This document shows, piece by piece, positions 9,056-18,206 of a DNA stretch of 64,000 nt. The notes below the pieces were generated by a model, which ran no database searches, was not told the origin of the DNA, and saw only the letters and a program-made list of their open reading frames with translations. The translations under genes were made by a program, and so were the position numbers. The first letter of the stretch is position 1; each line of letters starts with the position of its first letter. The stretch spans positions 90,278-154,277 of the forward strand of contig NZ_PENS01000012.1 of the NCBI RefSeq assembly GCF_003144325.1, read 5' to 3'. The stretch comes from Proteus terrae. GTDB lineage: Bacteria > Pseudomonadota > Gammaproteobacteria > Enterobacterales > Enterobacteriaceae.

Positions 9056-10120
9056 TTATTGGTGATTTATATAATCCATTTCCTCTCTTAATAATCCGTC
9101 AATCTCAATTCTCTTAAGCCAAATAAGAATATCCATGACATCTAATAGATCTTGATCTATCATTACTTCAAATAAATGATATTTATGATAAATTTTTCTC
9201 GCTAATTCAGGATAGCGAATAACGGGTATACCCACTTTCTTAGCATAAGCTTTCACGGCTAATGCTTTATCATTAATACAACTTAATGATACCAATGGCA
9301 TGATGCCATTTTCGGGATCAAAATAAATACCTACTGCCACATGAGTAGGATTAACAATAACGGCTGATGAATCACGGATCACTTTTTTCATCGGCTCATC
9401 CAATAATTCTTGATGTAGCTGTCGGCGTGTTGATTTTATTTCAGGATCGCCTTCCATATTCTTATTTTCTTGCTTAACTTCATGTTTTTCCATCATCATA
9501 TCTTTCATAAAAATAAAAAAATCAGCAATAATATTTAGAATAAGAATAGGTATTGAGAGAATAAAAAAAACAAATATAAAGCTAATGACAAGTGAACACC
9601 ACTTATCAATAATAATATTTAAATTAGTACGATATAATATAAATATTTCAGAACCATGTAAAATAATAAAAACATAACAAGTCACTAAAAATATAACTAT
9701 AAATAATAATGTTTTTAAAAAGTCTTTAACTGTTCTTATGCTAAATATTTTTTTAAATCCAGAGATAGGATTTATATGATTAAGATCCAGTTTAATAGCT
9801 TCAGTAGCAAGCTTAAAACGCGACTCAAATAAGGAAGGAATTGCTCCAGATAAAAAAGTAACAGCAAGTATTGGTAATATAATATCAAAGAATAATTTTG
9901 ATATTACATTAATATAACTTTTTAGCGTAATATTTGTTGGATGAAGCAAAAGAGATTGATAAAAATGACTAAATTCATCTAAATTAACTTGATGAAATAA
10001 ATACATAATACCAATAAGATAAACAAGCCCTGATGTTAATTCTTTACTTTTAAAACTTTGCCCTTTCTTTGCAGAATCATCGAGTTTTTTCTGGGTGGGT
10101 TTCTCTGTTTTTTCAGCCAT
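9056..10120 (-). CDS. sctU: T3SS export switch protein SpaS/YscU (SctU)
   Basis: This 354-residue inner-membrane protein of the FlhB/YscU family has an N-terminal MAEKTEKPTQKK signature, four hydrophobic segments between about 30 and 205, and a cytoplasmic domain with the autocleavage motif NPTH at residues 257-260. Cleavage between N and P switches substrate class from needle to translocators. The stop is followed by a 146-bp gap before the chaperone gene. The start overlaps the end of the SpaR-like gene by 8 bp, typical of this cassette. Confidence 0.95.
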   Translation of the reverse strand: MAEKTEKPTQKKLDDSAKKGQSFKSKELTSGLVYLIGIMYLFHQVNLDEFSHFYQSLLLHPTNITLKSYINVISKLFFDIILPILAVTFLSGAIPSLFESRFKLATEAIKLDLNHINPISGFKKIFSIRTVKDFLKTLLFIVIFLVTCYVFIILHGSEIFILYRTNLNIIIDKWCSLVISFIFVFFILSIPILILNIIADFFIFMKDMMMEKHEVKQENKNMEGDPEIKSTRRQLHQELLDEPMKKVIRDSSAVIVNPTHVAVGIYFDPENGIMPLVSLSCINDKALAVKAYAKKVGIPVIRYPELARKIYHKYHLFEVMIDQDLLDVMDILIWLKRIEIDGLLREEMDYINHQ

Positions 10121-10886
10121 GATAAATACTCATGAAAATAGTATAAAAATATCTATTATTAAAAAATTCATACAGCTCTGTTGTCATTGCTGAAGCAAAG
10201 AACAAAAGTAGAGATATAAATGCGATAATTCCTTTTATACATAATGACAGAGAAAAAGCATTTAATTGAGGGCAAAAGAGAGAATAAACACCCAACGCAA
10301 CTTCACTTAAAAACATAATAATAAGAACTGGCGATACTAAAATAATTGCAGTGCGGATCATGTCATTCAGCCAATGACCAATAAAAGAATAACCAATCTC
10401 TTTATTAAAATAACCAAGTGGAAATACATCATAGCTATCTTTTATCGTACTCATTAATGAGGTTAGTCCTCCTACCGATAAAAAATAAGCCGCACAAAAT
10501 AACCCAGTCAATGAAGCAAATTCAGAAGATTCAATTCCTGTTGTTGGATTAATTGTATCCCCGATACTCGCTCCTCTCTGGTTATCAACAAATTCACCAA
10601 AAGCAGATGCAATCCAAAAAGGTGTAGCAAACAGAAGTCCAATTAAGATCCCAAGAATTAACTCACTTAAAATTATTATTTCCCATGTATTTCTTATTTC
10701 ATCAGTAATTAGAATACTTGGCTTGATTCCCATAGCAATATAAAAAATAATAATATACTTTAAAAGCTGGCTATTGAGTACCCGACTATTTAAAAAAGGA
10801 ATAAAAAGAAAAGTAGGAAATAACCTAGCAACAAGGAGAAAGAGATCAACTAAATAAACCTGTATATACCCTAGCAGTATTAACAT
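10113..10886 (-). CDS. sctT: T3SS export apparatus protein SpaR/YscT (SctT)
   Basis: This 257-residue polytopic membrane protein of the SpaR/YscT/FliR family is part of the export gate. Conserved features include FVDNQRGASIGDTINPTTGIESS at about 106-128, which is typical of the family, and at least six hydrophobic segments. It lies 5 bp after the SpaQ-like gene and overlaps the SpaS-like gene, in the invariant R-S-T-U order. Confidence 0.95.
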   Translation of the reverse strand: MLILLGYIQVYLVDLFLLVARLFPTFLFIPFLNSRVLNSQLLKYIIIFYIAMGIKPSILITDEIRNTWEIIILSELILGILIGLLFATPFWIASAFGEFVDNQRGASIGDTINPTTGIESSEFASLTGLFCAAYFLSVGGLTSLMSTIKDSYDVFPLGYFNKEIGYSFIGHWLNDMIRTAIILVSPVLIIMFLSEVALGVYSLFCPQLNAFSLSLCIKGIIAFISLLLFFASAMTTELYEFFNNRYFYTIFMSIYHG

Positions 10887-10891
10887 TTCAT

Positions 10892-11146
10892 TTATCCTGC
10901 TAATCCTAACGTCATCATCTCTTTGGCATACACTAATATTTTATCACCCATCCAACCCATAGTAACTAACAGGCAAACAAAAACACCAACAAGCTTTACA
11001 CCAAAAGGTAATGTTTGTTCCTGGACTTGGGTGATGGTTTGTAAAAGGCCTATTGCCAATCCGATAAATGTTGCTATTGCAATAGGTGCAGCTGAAAGTA
11101 ATATCACTAAATAAACAGCTTTATTTGCAGCATAGACCATATCCAT
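10892..11146 (-). CDS. sctS: T3SS export apparatus protein SpaQ/YscS (SctS)
   Basis: This 84-residue protein has two hydrophobic helices and the family pattern GLAIGLLQTITQVQEQTLPF at about 27-46. Length matches SpaQ/YscS/FliQ (86-90). Its ATG shares a base with the end of the SpaP-like gene, consistent with coupled translation of gate subunits. It forms part of the SctRST helical gate in the inner membrane. Confidence 0.95.
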   Translation of the reverse strand: MDMVYAANKAVYLVILLSAAPIAIATFIGLAIGLLQTITQVQEQTLPFGVKLVGVFVCLLVTMGWMGDKILVYAKEMMTLGLAG

Positions 11147-11805
11147 TATCTTACCGCCATGAGGTCAAGATATTGATTAATTAATCCCTTAGCCAGAAGA
11201 GTCCAACCATCCATAGCGATAAATAAAATTAATTTCAAAGGTACGGATAATGTAATTGGACTCATCATCATCATACCTAAAGCTAATAGAATGCAGGAAA
11301 CGACCAAATCAATAACAATAAAAGGTAAATAGAGATAAAATCCAATGATAAAAGCAGATTTTATTTCACTTAATGCATAAGCGGGAAGCAACGATAATAA
11401 CGAGTTTTCTATGTTTTCTTTATCACCATAACTATCAGGTCGATTACCTTGTGCTTGTTCAAAAAAATCTAATAATTCAGGCTCAGAATATTTGTATAAA
11501 TATCGCTTGTATTCCACTAACGCATCATCTGAAAATTGTTCAAATGAATTCGGAGAAGTTATATCAATTGGATTTTCAATAAGATATTGATAGGTATTTT
11601 TTGCTATTGGCGTCATCACAAATAGAGCCATCATTAATGCAATCGCATTAAGCACCATATTTGAAGGTACTTGTTGAACCCCTAAAGCGTTACGAGTCAT
11701 AACAAGCACAATAGAAAATTTTAAATAGCAAGTCCCAGCAGCAATGATGAAAGGTGCTAATGTGGCTAATGCTAATGTTAAAATGAGTGTTGTTGAACTT
11801 TCCAT
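11146..11805 (-). CDS. sctR: T3SS export apparatus protein SpaP/YscR (SctR)
   Basis: This 219-residue protein is of the FliP/YscR family. The conserved KFSIVLVMTRNALGVQQVPSN block is at about 29-49, a hydrophilic loop follows at about 80-135, and the C-terminal helices contain IDLVVSCILLALGMMMMSP. Its length and four membrane segments are standard for a core export gate subunit. It follows the SpaO-like gene by 4 bp. Confidence 0.95.
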   Translation of the reverse strand: MESSTTLILTLALATLAPFIIAAGTCYLKFSIVLVMTRNALGVQQVPSNMVLNAIALMMALFVMTPIAKNTYQYLIENPIDITSPNSFEQFSDDALVEYKRYLYKYSEPELLDFFEQAQGNRPDSYGDKENIENSLLSLLPAYALSEIKSAFIIGFYLYLPFIVIDLVVSCILLALGMMMMSPITLSVPLKLILFIAMDGWTLLAKGLINQYLDLMAVR

Positions 11806-11809
11806 ATCT

Positions 11810-12727
11810 TTAATCTTGCTTTAAATAAGCACGTTGAATTTCAACAGCAAATCGCTCACCAACTTTAATTAATTCCCCTTGAGCAATAGCAACGCCATTA
11901 GCAATTAATGTAATATGACGTAATGCATTATCAGGTAAAATAATTTGTTGTCCCGGTGTTAATTCTTCAATTTGTTCAAGTAACATCATTTTACTTGCAA
12001 GCAAAAAAGAGAGAGTCACTGGAATAGATTTAATCGCTTTTAGCTCTATATTTTTTTGTAATGTAATTTCCGTATCTTCAACTAACTCTTCATGTTCTGC
12101 TTCATTAGCAAATAACTTTTCATCTAAAGTCACAGTATTTTCTCCTTCTTGCCACCGATAACGCATCCATTTTTTTTCACCAATAATGAGTGAAAAATCC
12201 ACGCTATCAATCAGCACGATATCGCCCAAAGAGAGCGTTTTTAATAATGAAAATGACATTGTGCTTTTGCCAAACTGATATTGAGCAATAGCACTAACTT
12301 TATTTTTTGATGACAATATCCATTCATAATATTGATCAAAGGAACTAATAAATATGTCACCAATTTCAGTATTAATAACGGGATAGCTAGATTTTTCTTG
12401 ATCTCCTAAACAGATATTATCAACGATTAATGACACAGGCTCTTTCGAAAAAGGAAACAATATTTGTGAACATTTTTGTGAGAACAGTGTATAGAGATAA
12501 GCTTCCGGAATAAGCTCCCAATCTATTTTCTTCTCCGGATAAACTTTATCCATTACTTGACTAACTTCGACAATACCTGTAAATGAACCTAATGTATTAT
12601 TACCCTTTATTTTAAAGTAATGAGCCGAAGAAATAGGTAACTGAGATGTATATAAAGATGATAAAATATTCATTAAATAGCTATCTTCTTTCTTGTTAAT
12701 ACTATTTTTAAGATCTAACTTTATCAT
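11810..12727 (-). CDS. sctQ: T3SS cytoplasmic C-ring/sorting-platform protein SpaO/YscQ (SctQ)
   Basis: This 305-residue soluble protein has a C-terminal SPOA domain at about 230-300 (IPVTLSFLLASKMMLLEQI, then ELTPGQQIILPDN and a GVAIAQGELIKVGERFAVEI strand pair), the hallmark of the FliN/YscQ family. Length matches SpaO (303). It should scaffold the sorting platform with the OrgA/OrgB-like proteins and ATPase. The start overlaps the ruler gene by 4 bp (ATGA type). An internal start giving a short SPOA-only product, known for SpaO, was not resolved. Confidence 0.88.
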   Translation of the reverse strand: MIKLDLKNSINKKEDSYLMNILSSLYTSQLPISSAHYFKIKGNNTLGSFTGIVEVSQVMDKVYPEKKIDWELIPEAYLYTLFSQKCSQILFPFSKEPVSLIVDNICLGDQEKSSYPVINTEIGDIFISSFDQYYEWILSSKNKVSAIAQYQFGKSTMSFSLLKTLSLGDIVLIDSVDFSLIIGEKKWMRYRWQEGENTVTLDEKLFANEAEHEELVEDTEITLQKNIELKAIKSIPVTLSFLLASKMMLLEQIEELTPGQQIILPDNALRHITLIANGVAIAQGELIKVGERFAVEIQRAYLKQD

Positions 12728-13932
12728 TTATCATCTTCTTTATTTTCAGAAGAAGGATCTATCGCATTAATATGCCAGTGACTATTATCATTCTCTAATA
12801 AAAGAGATAATCGACCTTGATATTGGTTAAAATTTTCTAAAGAAGATTGATAAACTCGCCCAGTAGAAGCAATTAATTGGATCTTTTTGTCAATATCAAA
12901 ATTCACTTTCATTTGATGAAATTCACTTCCCCATTTTTTAAAAACATAAGTAATACTAGGAGGCTGAGATACTACGGATACTTTTTTATAAAGAATACTA
13001 AAGGCGGGTATATCAAGTATTCTTTTAAAAGATGATGATCCTGATGAAGCTTGTTGAAATTCAGGTTTTATGTAACTAGCTGGGAGAATGCCACTTAGAT
13101 TTTCTACATTTGAATTTCTATTTTCAACATCTTTTTTAATGGATTTGTTATTTATTTCTTTATTATTCTGATAGTTATCTTTTTCAAAGAGATTGTTATT
13201 TTCAACAATTAAATCATTTTTAGTATTTAATTTATTCTCTTCAATTTTTAATGTGATTTTATTCTTAATTTTTTTCGTTTTTAATTCATTAGGATAACGT
13301 TCATTTTCAATATGCTCATTAATTTTATTAGTCTCGTTTTGCTTCTCTGCTTTTTGATTAACTTTTTCGTCCTTTGCTCTATGAGTTAAATTATTAGGAT
13401 TTATTTTTAATTCGTTTTTATCTGCAGAAATATCAGTTTTTTTTTCTTGCTTAGATTTTAAACTTATCGGTAGATTTAAATCATTTTCAATTATAACATT
13501 ATTAGCGACATGATTTGGTTTATTTCCATAATGAAATAAGCTTTTTTTTTCTATTTTACATCCTTTTTCAAAGGAGCAAATTTGTGAATATATCTTTCTT
13601 TGAGTTAATAATAACCCCTCTATATTCAAATATTCACTTTCTTCTCTTTTTTCTTTTTTATCTTCTAATTCATCAACTGATTTATTAGAGTTTATTTTTG
13701 AAATTTCTTTTATATCAGTAGTTCTCTTATAATTAAGATTATGAAAAAAATCTAGTTTTTGTTTTATTTTACTAAACTCTTCAGAGGAAAATTTCTCTTT
13801 TTCAATATTCAACAACTCAACAACTATAGAGAATGGTGATGATTTTTTAGAAAAAGTAGATTTAACCTCATTACTTTGTTCATTTATTAAACATCTATTT
13901 AATATTAAATTATCTGTCTTTATGAATATCAT
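12724..13932 (-). CDS. sctP: Probable T3SS needle-length regulator, InvJ/Spa32 position (SctP)
   Basis: I chose the ATG at 13932 because AGGAGA lies about 9 bp upstream. An in-frame ATG at 13956 sits before that ribosome binding site and is less likely. The 402-residue product is Asn/Lys/Glu-rich and low complexity for its first two thirds, with a more ordered C-terminus (about 290-395: PAFSILYKKVSVV, VYQSSLENFNQYQGRLSLLL) resembling the substrate-switch end of Spa32/InvJ. Sequence conservation in this family is poor, so the role comes mainly from its place between invI-like and spaO-like genes. It is longer than Spa32 (292) or InvJ (336). Confidence 0.7.
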   Translation of the reverse strand: MIFIKTDNLILNRCLINEQSNEVKSTFSKKSSPFSIVVELLNIEKEKFSSEEFSKIKQKLDFFHNLNYKRTTDIKEISKINSNKSVDELEDKKEKREESEYLNIEGLLLTQRKIYSQICSFEKGCKIEKKSLFHYGNKPNHVANNVIIENDLNLPISLKSKQEKKTDISADKNELKINPNNLTHRAKDEKVNQKAEKQNETNKINEHIENERYPNELKTKKIKNKITLKIEENKLNTKNDLIVENNNLFEKDNYQNNKEINNKSIKKDVENRNSNVENLSGILPASYIKPEFQQASSGSSSFKRILDIPAFSILYKKVSVVSQPPSITYVFKKWGSEFHQMKVNFDIDKKIQLIASTGRVYQSSLENFNQYQGRLSLLLENDNSHWHINAIDPSSENKEDDK

Positions 13933-14374
13933 ACAACACCATCTCCTGAATTTCATTTTTTTCTAATCTTTCAATATATAACTCTTTTTCTAATGCTTTT
14001 CTTTCAAGATAACGCTTCATTTTATTTTGTTTTTTGATTACCACTTCTCTTTCTTTTTTTAAAAATAAACTCCCTTTTTTTAGCTTTTCTAATTGATGCT
14101 CTATTTCTTTAATTTGCGTAATAGATATATTTAACGAAGCTAGTACAATCGCTTGTTTACGTTTCTGTTGATTTAAAGAGAGCGTCGAATAACTTCCTGC
14201 TTTTTCATAAAATGGGATCTCTTTTTCTAATGCCGATGCCAGTGAGGCTTGTTCTTCTTTTTTAATTTCTGCTTCTTTTATTAATTTTTGATACTTTTGT
14301 TGTTCTTTCTCTATTCTTTGCTGGCGCTTTGCAATGGCATTTATCAAATATTGCTGATTAAGAGGTAAGCGCAT
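13910..14374 (-). CDS. sctO: T3SS stalk protein, InvI/Spa13/YscO-like (SctO)
   Basis: This 154-residue protein is predicted almost entirely coiled coil and is rich in Lys and Glu (RQQRIEKEQQKYQKLIKEAE at about 17-36). SctO/FliJ-like proteins form a two-helix stalk in the ATPase ring and bind the SctV export gate. Identification rests on length, coiled-coil composition and position directly after the ATPase gene, whose end it overlaps by 17 bp. Its own end overlaps the next gene by 23 bp. Confidence 0.78.
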   Translation of the reverse strand: MRLPLNQQYLINAIAKRQQRIEKEQQKYQKLIKEAEIKKEEQASLASALEKEIPFYEKAGSYSTLSLNQQKRKQAIVLASLNISITQIKEIEHQLEKLKKGSLFLKKEREVVIKKQNKMKRYLERKALEKELYIERLEKNEIQEMVLYDIHKDR

Positions 14375-15659
14375 AAAGTTGCTTTAGTGTTTGTTGATAT
14401 TCTGCCTTTTCTTTAAATGACTGAATAAGAAAAGCCTCTATTGCTGATTGCTTATTGACGGCCATATCATTTAACTCATTCTCACCTACACGATATTCGC
14501 CCAATTCTTGTAATAATTTAATATCCTGCAAACGCATCAATATTTGTCTTATTTTTAATGCGGCTTTTTGTTGTTCAGTATCCGTTATTTGCTGAAAAAT
14601 ACGACTTACACTTCCTAAAATATCAATAGCTGGATAATGGCCTGAAGCAGCTATTTTTCGTGAAAGATAGATATGTCCATCAAGGATAGAACGGATTTCC
14701 TCACCGATGGCATCTGGTTCATCATCACTTTCGAGCAAGACAGTATAAAATGCCGTAATGGAGCCTTGATGAGTCACGCCTGGTCTTTCTAAAATTGCGG
14801 GTAATTTATCAAAGACAGAAGCAGGATAACCTTTACGAACAGGAAGTTCGCCCGCTGTAAGAGCTACATCTCTTAATGCTCTACAGTAACGCGTCATAGA
14901 ATCAATAAATAATACGACGTTTTTACCTTGTTCTCTGAAATATTCAGCAACCGTAGTGGCAACTAATGCCGCATTACAACGTTCTATTGCAGGTTGATCG
15001 GAGGTAGAACAAATTAATACCGTTTTTTCACATCGTTTGTCTTTTTTTAATTCCTCGACGAATTCGGTAACTTCTCGGCCTCTTTCACCAATAAGTCCAA
15101 TAACAAAAATATCAGCCTGAGAGAAACGGATAAACATGTTCATCAACATAGTCTTACCTGTTCCTGCACTGGCAAAGATCCCCATTCTCTGTCCTAATCC
15201 ACAGCTTAATAAACCATCAACTGCTCGAACACCAGATTCAAATATTTCTGTGATAGGGCGACGATCACTAAATGAGGGAGGATGACCATCAATAGGCAAA
15301 TATGAATAGAAGTTTTCCTCTACCATTTTTTTATCATTGAAGCGTAATAAATAATTACCTTTTATATCAATCATACTCCCTAAAATATTAGGGCTTAAAG
15401 CGACAGAAAATGCATTACCAGTTGGTACTACGATTATTTGCAAAGAATAACCTTGTGAGCTTCCCATCATACTTAAAATCGTAATACCGTTGCGAAAGCC
15501 AATTACAATCGCTTCACCAACGATTTCCCCATTAATAATAGAATCTTTTAATAGGCAAATTTCTCCAATAAATACACCATGCAACATCACTTCAAGAATA
15601 TTGCCTTGTATTCGTATAGGATGAGCTGCATGATGAAATATTGAAAATACGTTATTCAT
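14358..15659 (-). CDS. sctN: T3SS ATPase InvC/Spa47 (SctN)
   Basis: This 433-residue hexameric ATPase detaches chaperones and unfolds substrates at the export gate. Walker A is ASAGTGKT at residues 163-170. The downstream GLIGERGREVTEF motif and the Walker B region NVVLFIDSMTRYCRALRDVAL match F1-beta-like secretion ATPases, and YPASVFDKLPAILERPG is also conserved. Length equals InvC (431). It lies 3 bp after the InvB-like chaperone gene. Confidence 0.96.
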   Translation of the reverse strand: MNNVFSIFHHAAHPIRIQGNILEVMLHGVFIGEICLLKDSIINGEIVGEAIVIGFRNGITILSMMGSSQGYSLQIIVVPTGNAFSVALSPNILGSMIDIKGNYLLRFNDKKMVEENFYSYLPIDGHPPSFSDRRPITEIFESGVRAVDGLLSCGLGQRMGIFASAGTGKTMLMNMFIRFSQADIFVIGLIGERGREVTEFVEELKKDKRCEKTVLICSTSDQPAIERCNAALVATTVAEYFREQGKNVVLFIDSMTRYCRALRDVALTAGELPVRKGYPASVFDKLPAILERPGVTHQGSITAFYTVLLESDDEPDAIGEEIRSILDGHIYLSRKIAASGHYPAIDILGSVSRIFQQITDTEQQKAALKIRQILMRLQDIKLLQELGEYRVGENELNDMAVNKQSAIEAFLIQSFKEKAEYQQTLKQLYALTS

Positions 15660-15662
15660 TTT

Positions 15663-16076
15663 TTAATTAATGAATTGTTGGTGGATGGTATTCATCATTT
15701 GAAAATACTCATCTATTGCTTTTGCCATTGACTCACCATTTTGCAAAGCAATAGGCATAAATGAAGCTCGCAACTCTAATTCAGATTCAACTTTCACTAA
15801 AGCAGGTTGACCAGGATAAAAGCTTTCCGTTTGATTATTAATGCTAGTTAATAATAATGGCGCACTACATTGTGATAACAAATTTTCATTATATTCACCA
15901 AGGACAGACCAGACCATCGGAACTTCATCAACAACTAATAAATTTATATCCGGCATATCTCCCAAGCTAATTGTGATTGTTGAATGATTATCAACAGATT
16001 TCCCTTCTGAGAATAAATCATTTCTCCCAATTACATTCATAGCATCCATAATTAAACTTGCTAGATCAAAAGACAT
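15663..16076 (-). CDS. invB: Class I T3SS effector chaperone, InvB/Spa15 family
   Basis: This 137-residue acidic protein fits the InvB/Spa15 class IB chaperones in length (about 135) and position between the export gate gene and the ATPase gene. Segments such as ISLGDMPDINLLVVDEVPMVWSVLGEY agree with the beta-sheet core of these dimeric chaperones. Homologues serve several unrelated effectors, so its presence implies that effectors exist even though none is evident in the island. Residue-level identification is moderate. Confidence 0.8.
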   Translation of the reverse strand: MSFDLASLIMDAMNVIGRNDLFSEGKSVDNHSTITISLGDMPDINLLVVDEVPMVWSVLGEYNENLLSQCSAPLLLTSINNQTESFYPGQPALVKVESELELRASFMPIALQNGESMAKAIDEYFQMMNTIHQQFIN

Positions 16077-16084
16077 AACTTCTC

Positions 16085-18190
16085 CTAAATAGATTGTAAA
16101 ACGTTAATTTCAATATCTGATGTAATTTCATCATAAGATAAAACAGATAATTGTGGATATTGTGTTTCTATTAGTTTTTTAACAAATCGCCTTATATCTA
16201 TTGCTGTTAAAAATATATAACTTTGTACATATTTAATTTCATCAACAGCTGTAGATATTTTTTCTATGATCATATCAAGTTCAGCAGGTTCTAAATTTAA
16301 AAAGGTTCCTGAAGAACTTTGTCTTATTCCACCTCGAATTATCTCTTCTACATTATGAGATAAAATAATTGCATTAAGTCTGCCATCGTTTGAAAAAAAA
16401 TAACTAATATAACGCGAAAGTAGAGCACGAATATGTTCTGTTAAAAGCATTGGATCCTTCTCTTTACTTCCCCACTGTACTAAACCACCTATAATAGTTT
16501 TTATATTCCTAATAGGGATTTTTTCTTGCACTAAACGTTGTAAAACATCATTAATTCGTTGAATAGAAACTTGTCTATAACACTCTTTTAAAAGCTCTGG
16601 AGAATTCTCTTCTATTTTATCAAGAATATTTTTTGTTTCTTGTATACCTAAAAACTCAACAATATTCAACGTAATCAAATTAGAGAATTTTTTATAAAAG
16701 TAATCTTCTGCTAGTTCTAATTGATAACCTATTAATTCTAACTTTTCTTTATCATTTTTATTAACCCAATAATGTTCAATATTATTATCCTCTATCCTTA
16801 TCGATTTAAAACCTAAAGAAAAAAATTCATCATTAGGATTTGCAATATGAATAAATGGGAAAGGACAATAAAATTCATCTGCCTTAACTTCATTTATTAA
16901 AATAATTATTTTATTATCATCAATTTTATCTGAATAATGAATAATAATATCAGGAAGCAATACACCATATTGTAAAATAAATTCTTTCTTTAACCATTTT
17001 TCAAAAACGAGCTTTGAAAGATATGCTTTCTTTTTAGAAGAAATCGTAATAATTAAGGGCAATGTTTCTGCTTGAGATAATGTGATATTCTCTTTTAATA
17101 AACTATTTTCATCTTCTGACTCATTTTTATTTGAAAACAAATTTGAAATAAGCCCTTTTTTACCATCAGTATCTGAATCATTATCTTCATTCTTATCTTT
17201 TTTATTATCTGTTATCGTTTCTTTTCTCCTACTTTTCCATTGTTTTTTAAAGAAATATCCACCCAATATCACAGATAAGATAAGAAATACGGGGGTTGGG
17301 AATCCAGGCAAAAATCCGATGACAAAAGCGAGGATTGCAGTTACTAATAGAGCAAAATCTTGTGCAAGTAGCTCGTTCATAATGCTAAAACCAAGATTAT
17401 TATTTTCACCGCCAACACGAGTGACAATAAAGCCAGCACTAATAGAAATCAGCAATGCTGGAATTTGTGCAACAAGCCCATCACCAATGGTTAAAAGTGT
17501 ATAAGTATGTAGTGCCTGTGAAATTGAGAGGTCCATTTGAGCCATACCAACAGAGATCCCTCCAATTAAGTTAACAAAGATAATCACAATGCCAGCAATT
17601 GCATCACCTTTAATAAACTTCATTGCACCATCAAAAGAACCATATAACTGACTTTCTTGTCCTAATTCTTTTCTTCTTATTTTCACTTCTTCGTTATTAA
17701 TAATGCCAGACTTTAAATCAGCATCGATACTCATCTGTTTTCCGGGCATTCCATCCAAAGAAAAACGAGCAGCAACTTCTGCAACTCGCTCTGAACCTTT
17801 AGTAATAACCAAAAATTGCACTATGGTGACAATAGAGAAAACAACGAAACCAACAACTAAATTTTCACCGATAACAAACTCACCAAATGAAGTAATTATC
17901 TCACCTGCATCTGCATCTAATAATATTAATCGACTTGTACTAATAGAAAGAGCAAGTCGAAAAAGTGTTGTGATCAGTAATAATGCAGGAAAGGTCATAA
18001 AGTTCAATATTCGAGTAATATAAAATGAACTCATGAAAATAAGTAAAGAAATAGTAATATTCAGCCCAATAAGAAAGTCTACAATATAAGTCGGCAAAGG
18101 TATGATTAACATAATAATAACCAAAATCATAACCGACAATACGATTAACTCTGGTCTATTTTTTATTGCCAATAGAAATCTATAAATCAT
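16085..18190 (-). CDS. sctV: T3SS major export gate protein InvA/MxiA (SctV)
   Basis: This 701-residue FHIPEP/LcrD family protein has about seven to eight hydrophobic segments in the first 330 residues and a cytoplasmic domain from about 350 onward that forms a nonameric ring. The conserved block RVAEVAARFSLDGMPGKQMS follows TM segments at about 135-155, and IRRKELGQESQLYGSFDGAMKF is the FHIPEP loop. Length matches InvA (685). An acidic Asp/Lys linker lies between membrane and ring parts. It starts 16 bp after the InvE-like gene. Confidence 0.96.
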   Translation of the reverse strand: MIYRFLLAIKNRPELIVLSVMILVIIMLIIPLPTYIVDFLIGLNITISLLIFMSSFYITRILNFMTFPALLLITTLFRLALSISTSRLILLDADAGEIITSFGEFVIGENLVVGFVVFSIVTIVQFLVITKGSERVAEVAARFSLDGMPGKQMSIDADLKSGIINNEEVKIRRKELGQESQLYGSFDGAMKFIKGDAIAGIVIIFVNLIGGISVGMAQMDLSISQALHTYTLLTIGDGLVAQIPALLISISAGFIVTRVGGENNNLGFSIMNELLAQDFALLVTAILAFVIGFLPGFPTPVFLILSVILGGYFFKKQWKSRRKETITDNKKDKNEDNDSDTDGKKGLISNLFSNKNESEDENSLLKENITLSQAETLPLIITISSKKKAYLSKLVFEKWLKKEFILQYGVLLPDIIIHYSDKIDDNKIIILINEVKADEFYCPFPFIHIANPNDEFFSLGFKSIRIEDNNIEHYWVNKNDKEKLELIGYQLELAEDYFYKKFSNLITLNIVEFLGIQETKNILDKIEENSPELLKECYRQVSIQRINDVLQRLVQEKIPIRNIKTIIGGLVQWGSKEKDPMLLTEHIRALLSRYISYFFSNDGRLNAIILSHNVEEIIRGGIRQSSSGTFLNLEPAELDMIIEKISTAVDEIKYVQSYIFLTAIDIRRFVKKLIETQYPQLSVLSYDEITSDIEINVLQSI

Positions 18191-18206
18191 AGAAATTATC
18201 CGTAAA

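Noticed and set aside
12724..13956. Start of the ruler gene at 13956
   Set aside because: The AGGAGA ribosome binding site lies downstream of this ATG and points to 13932.
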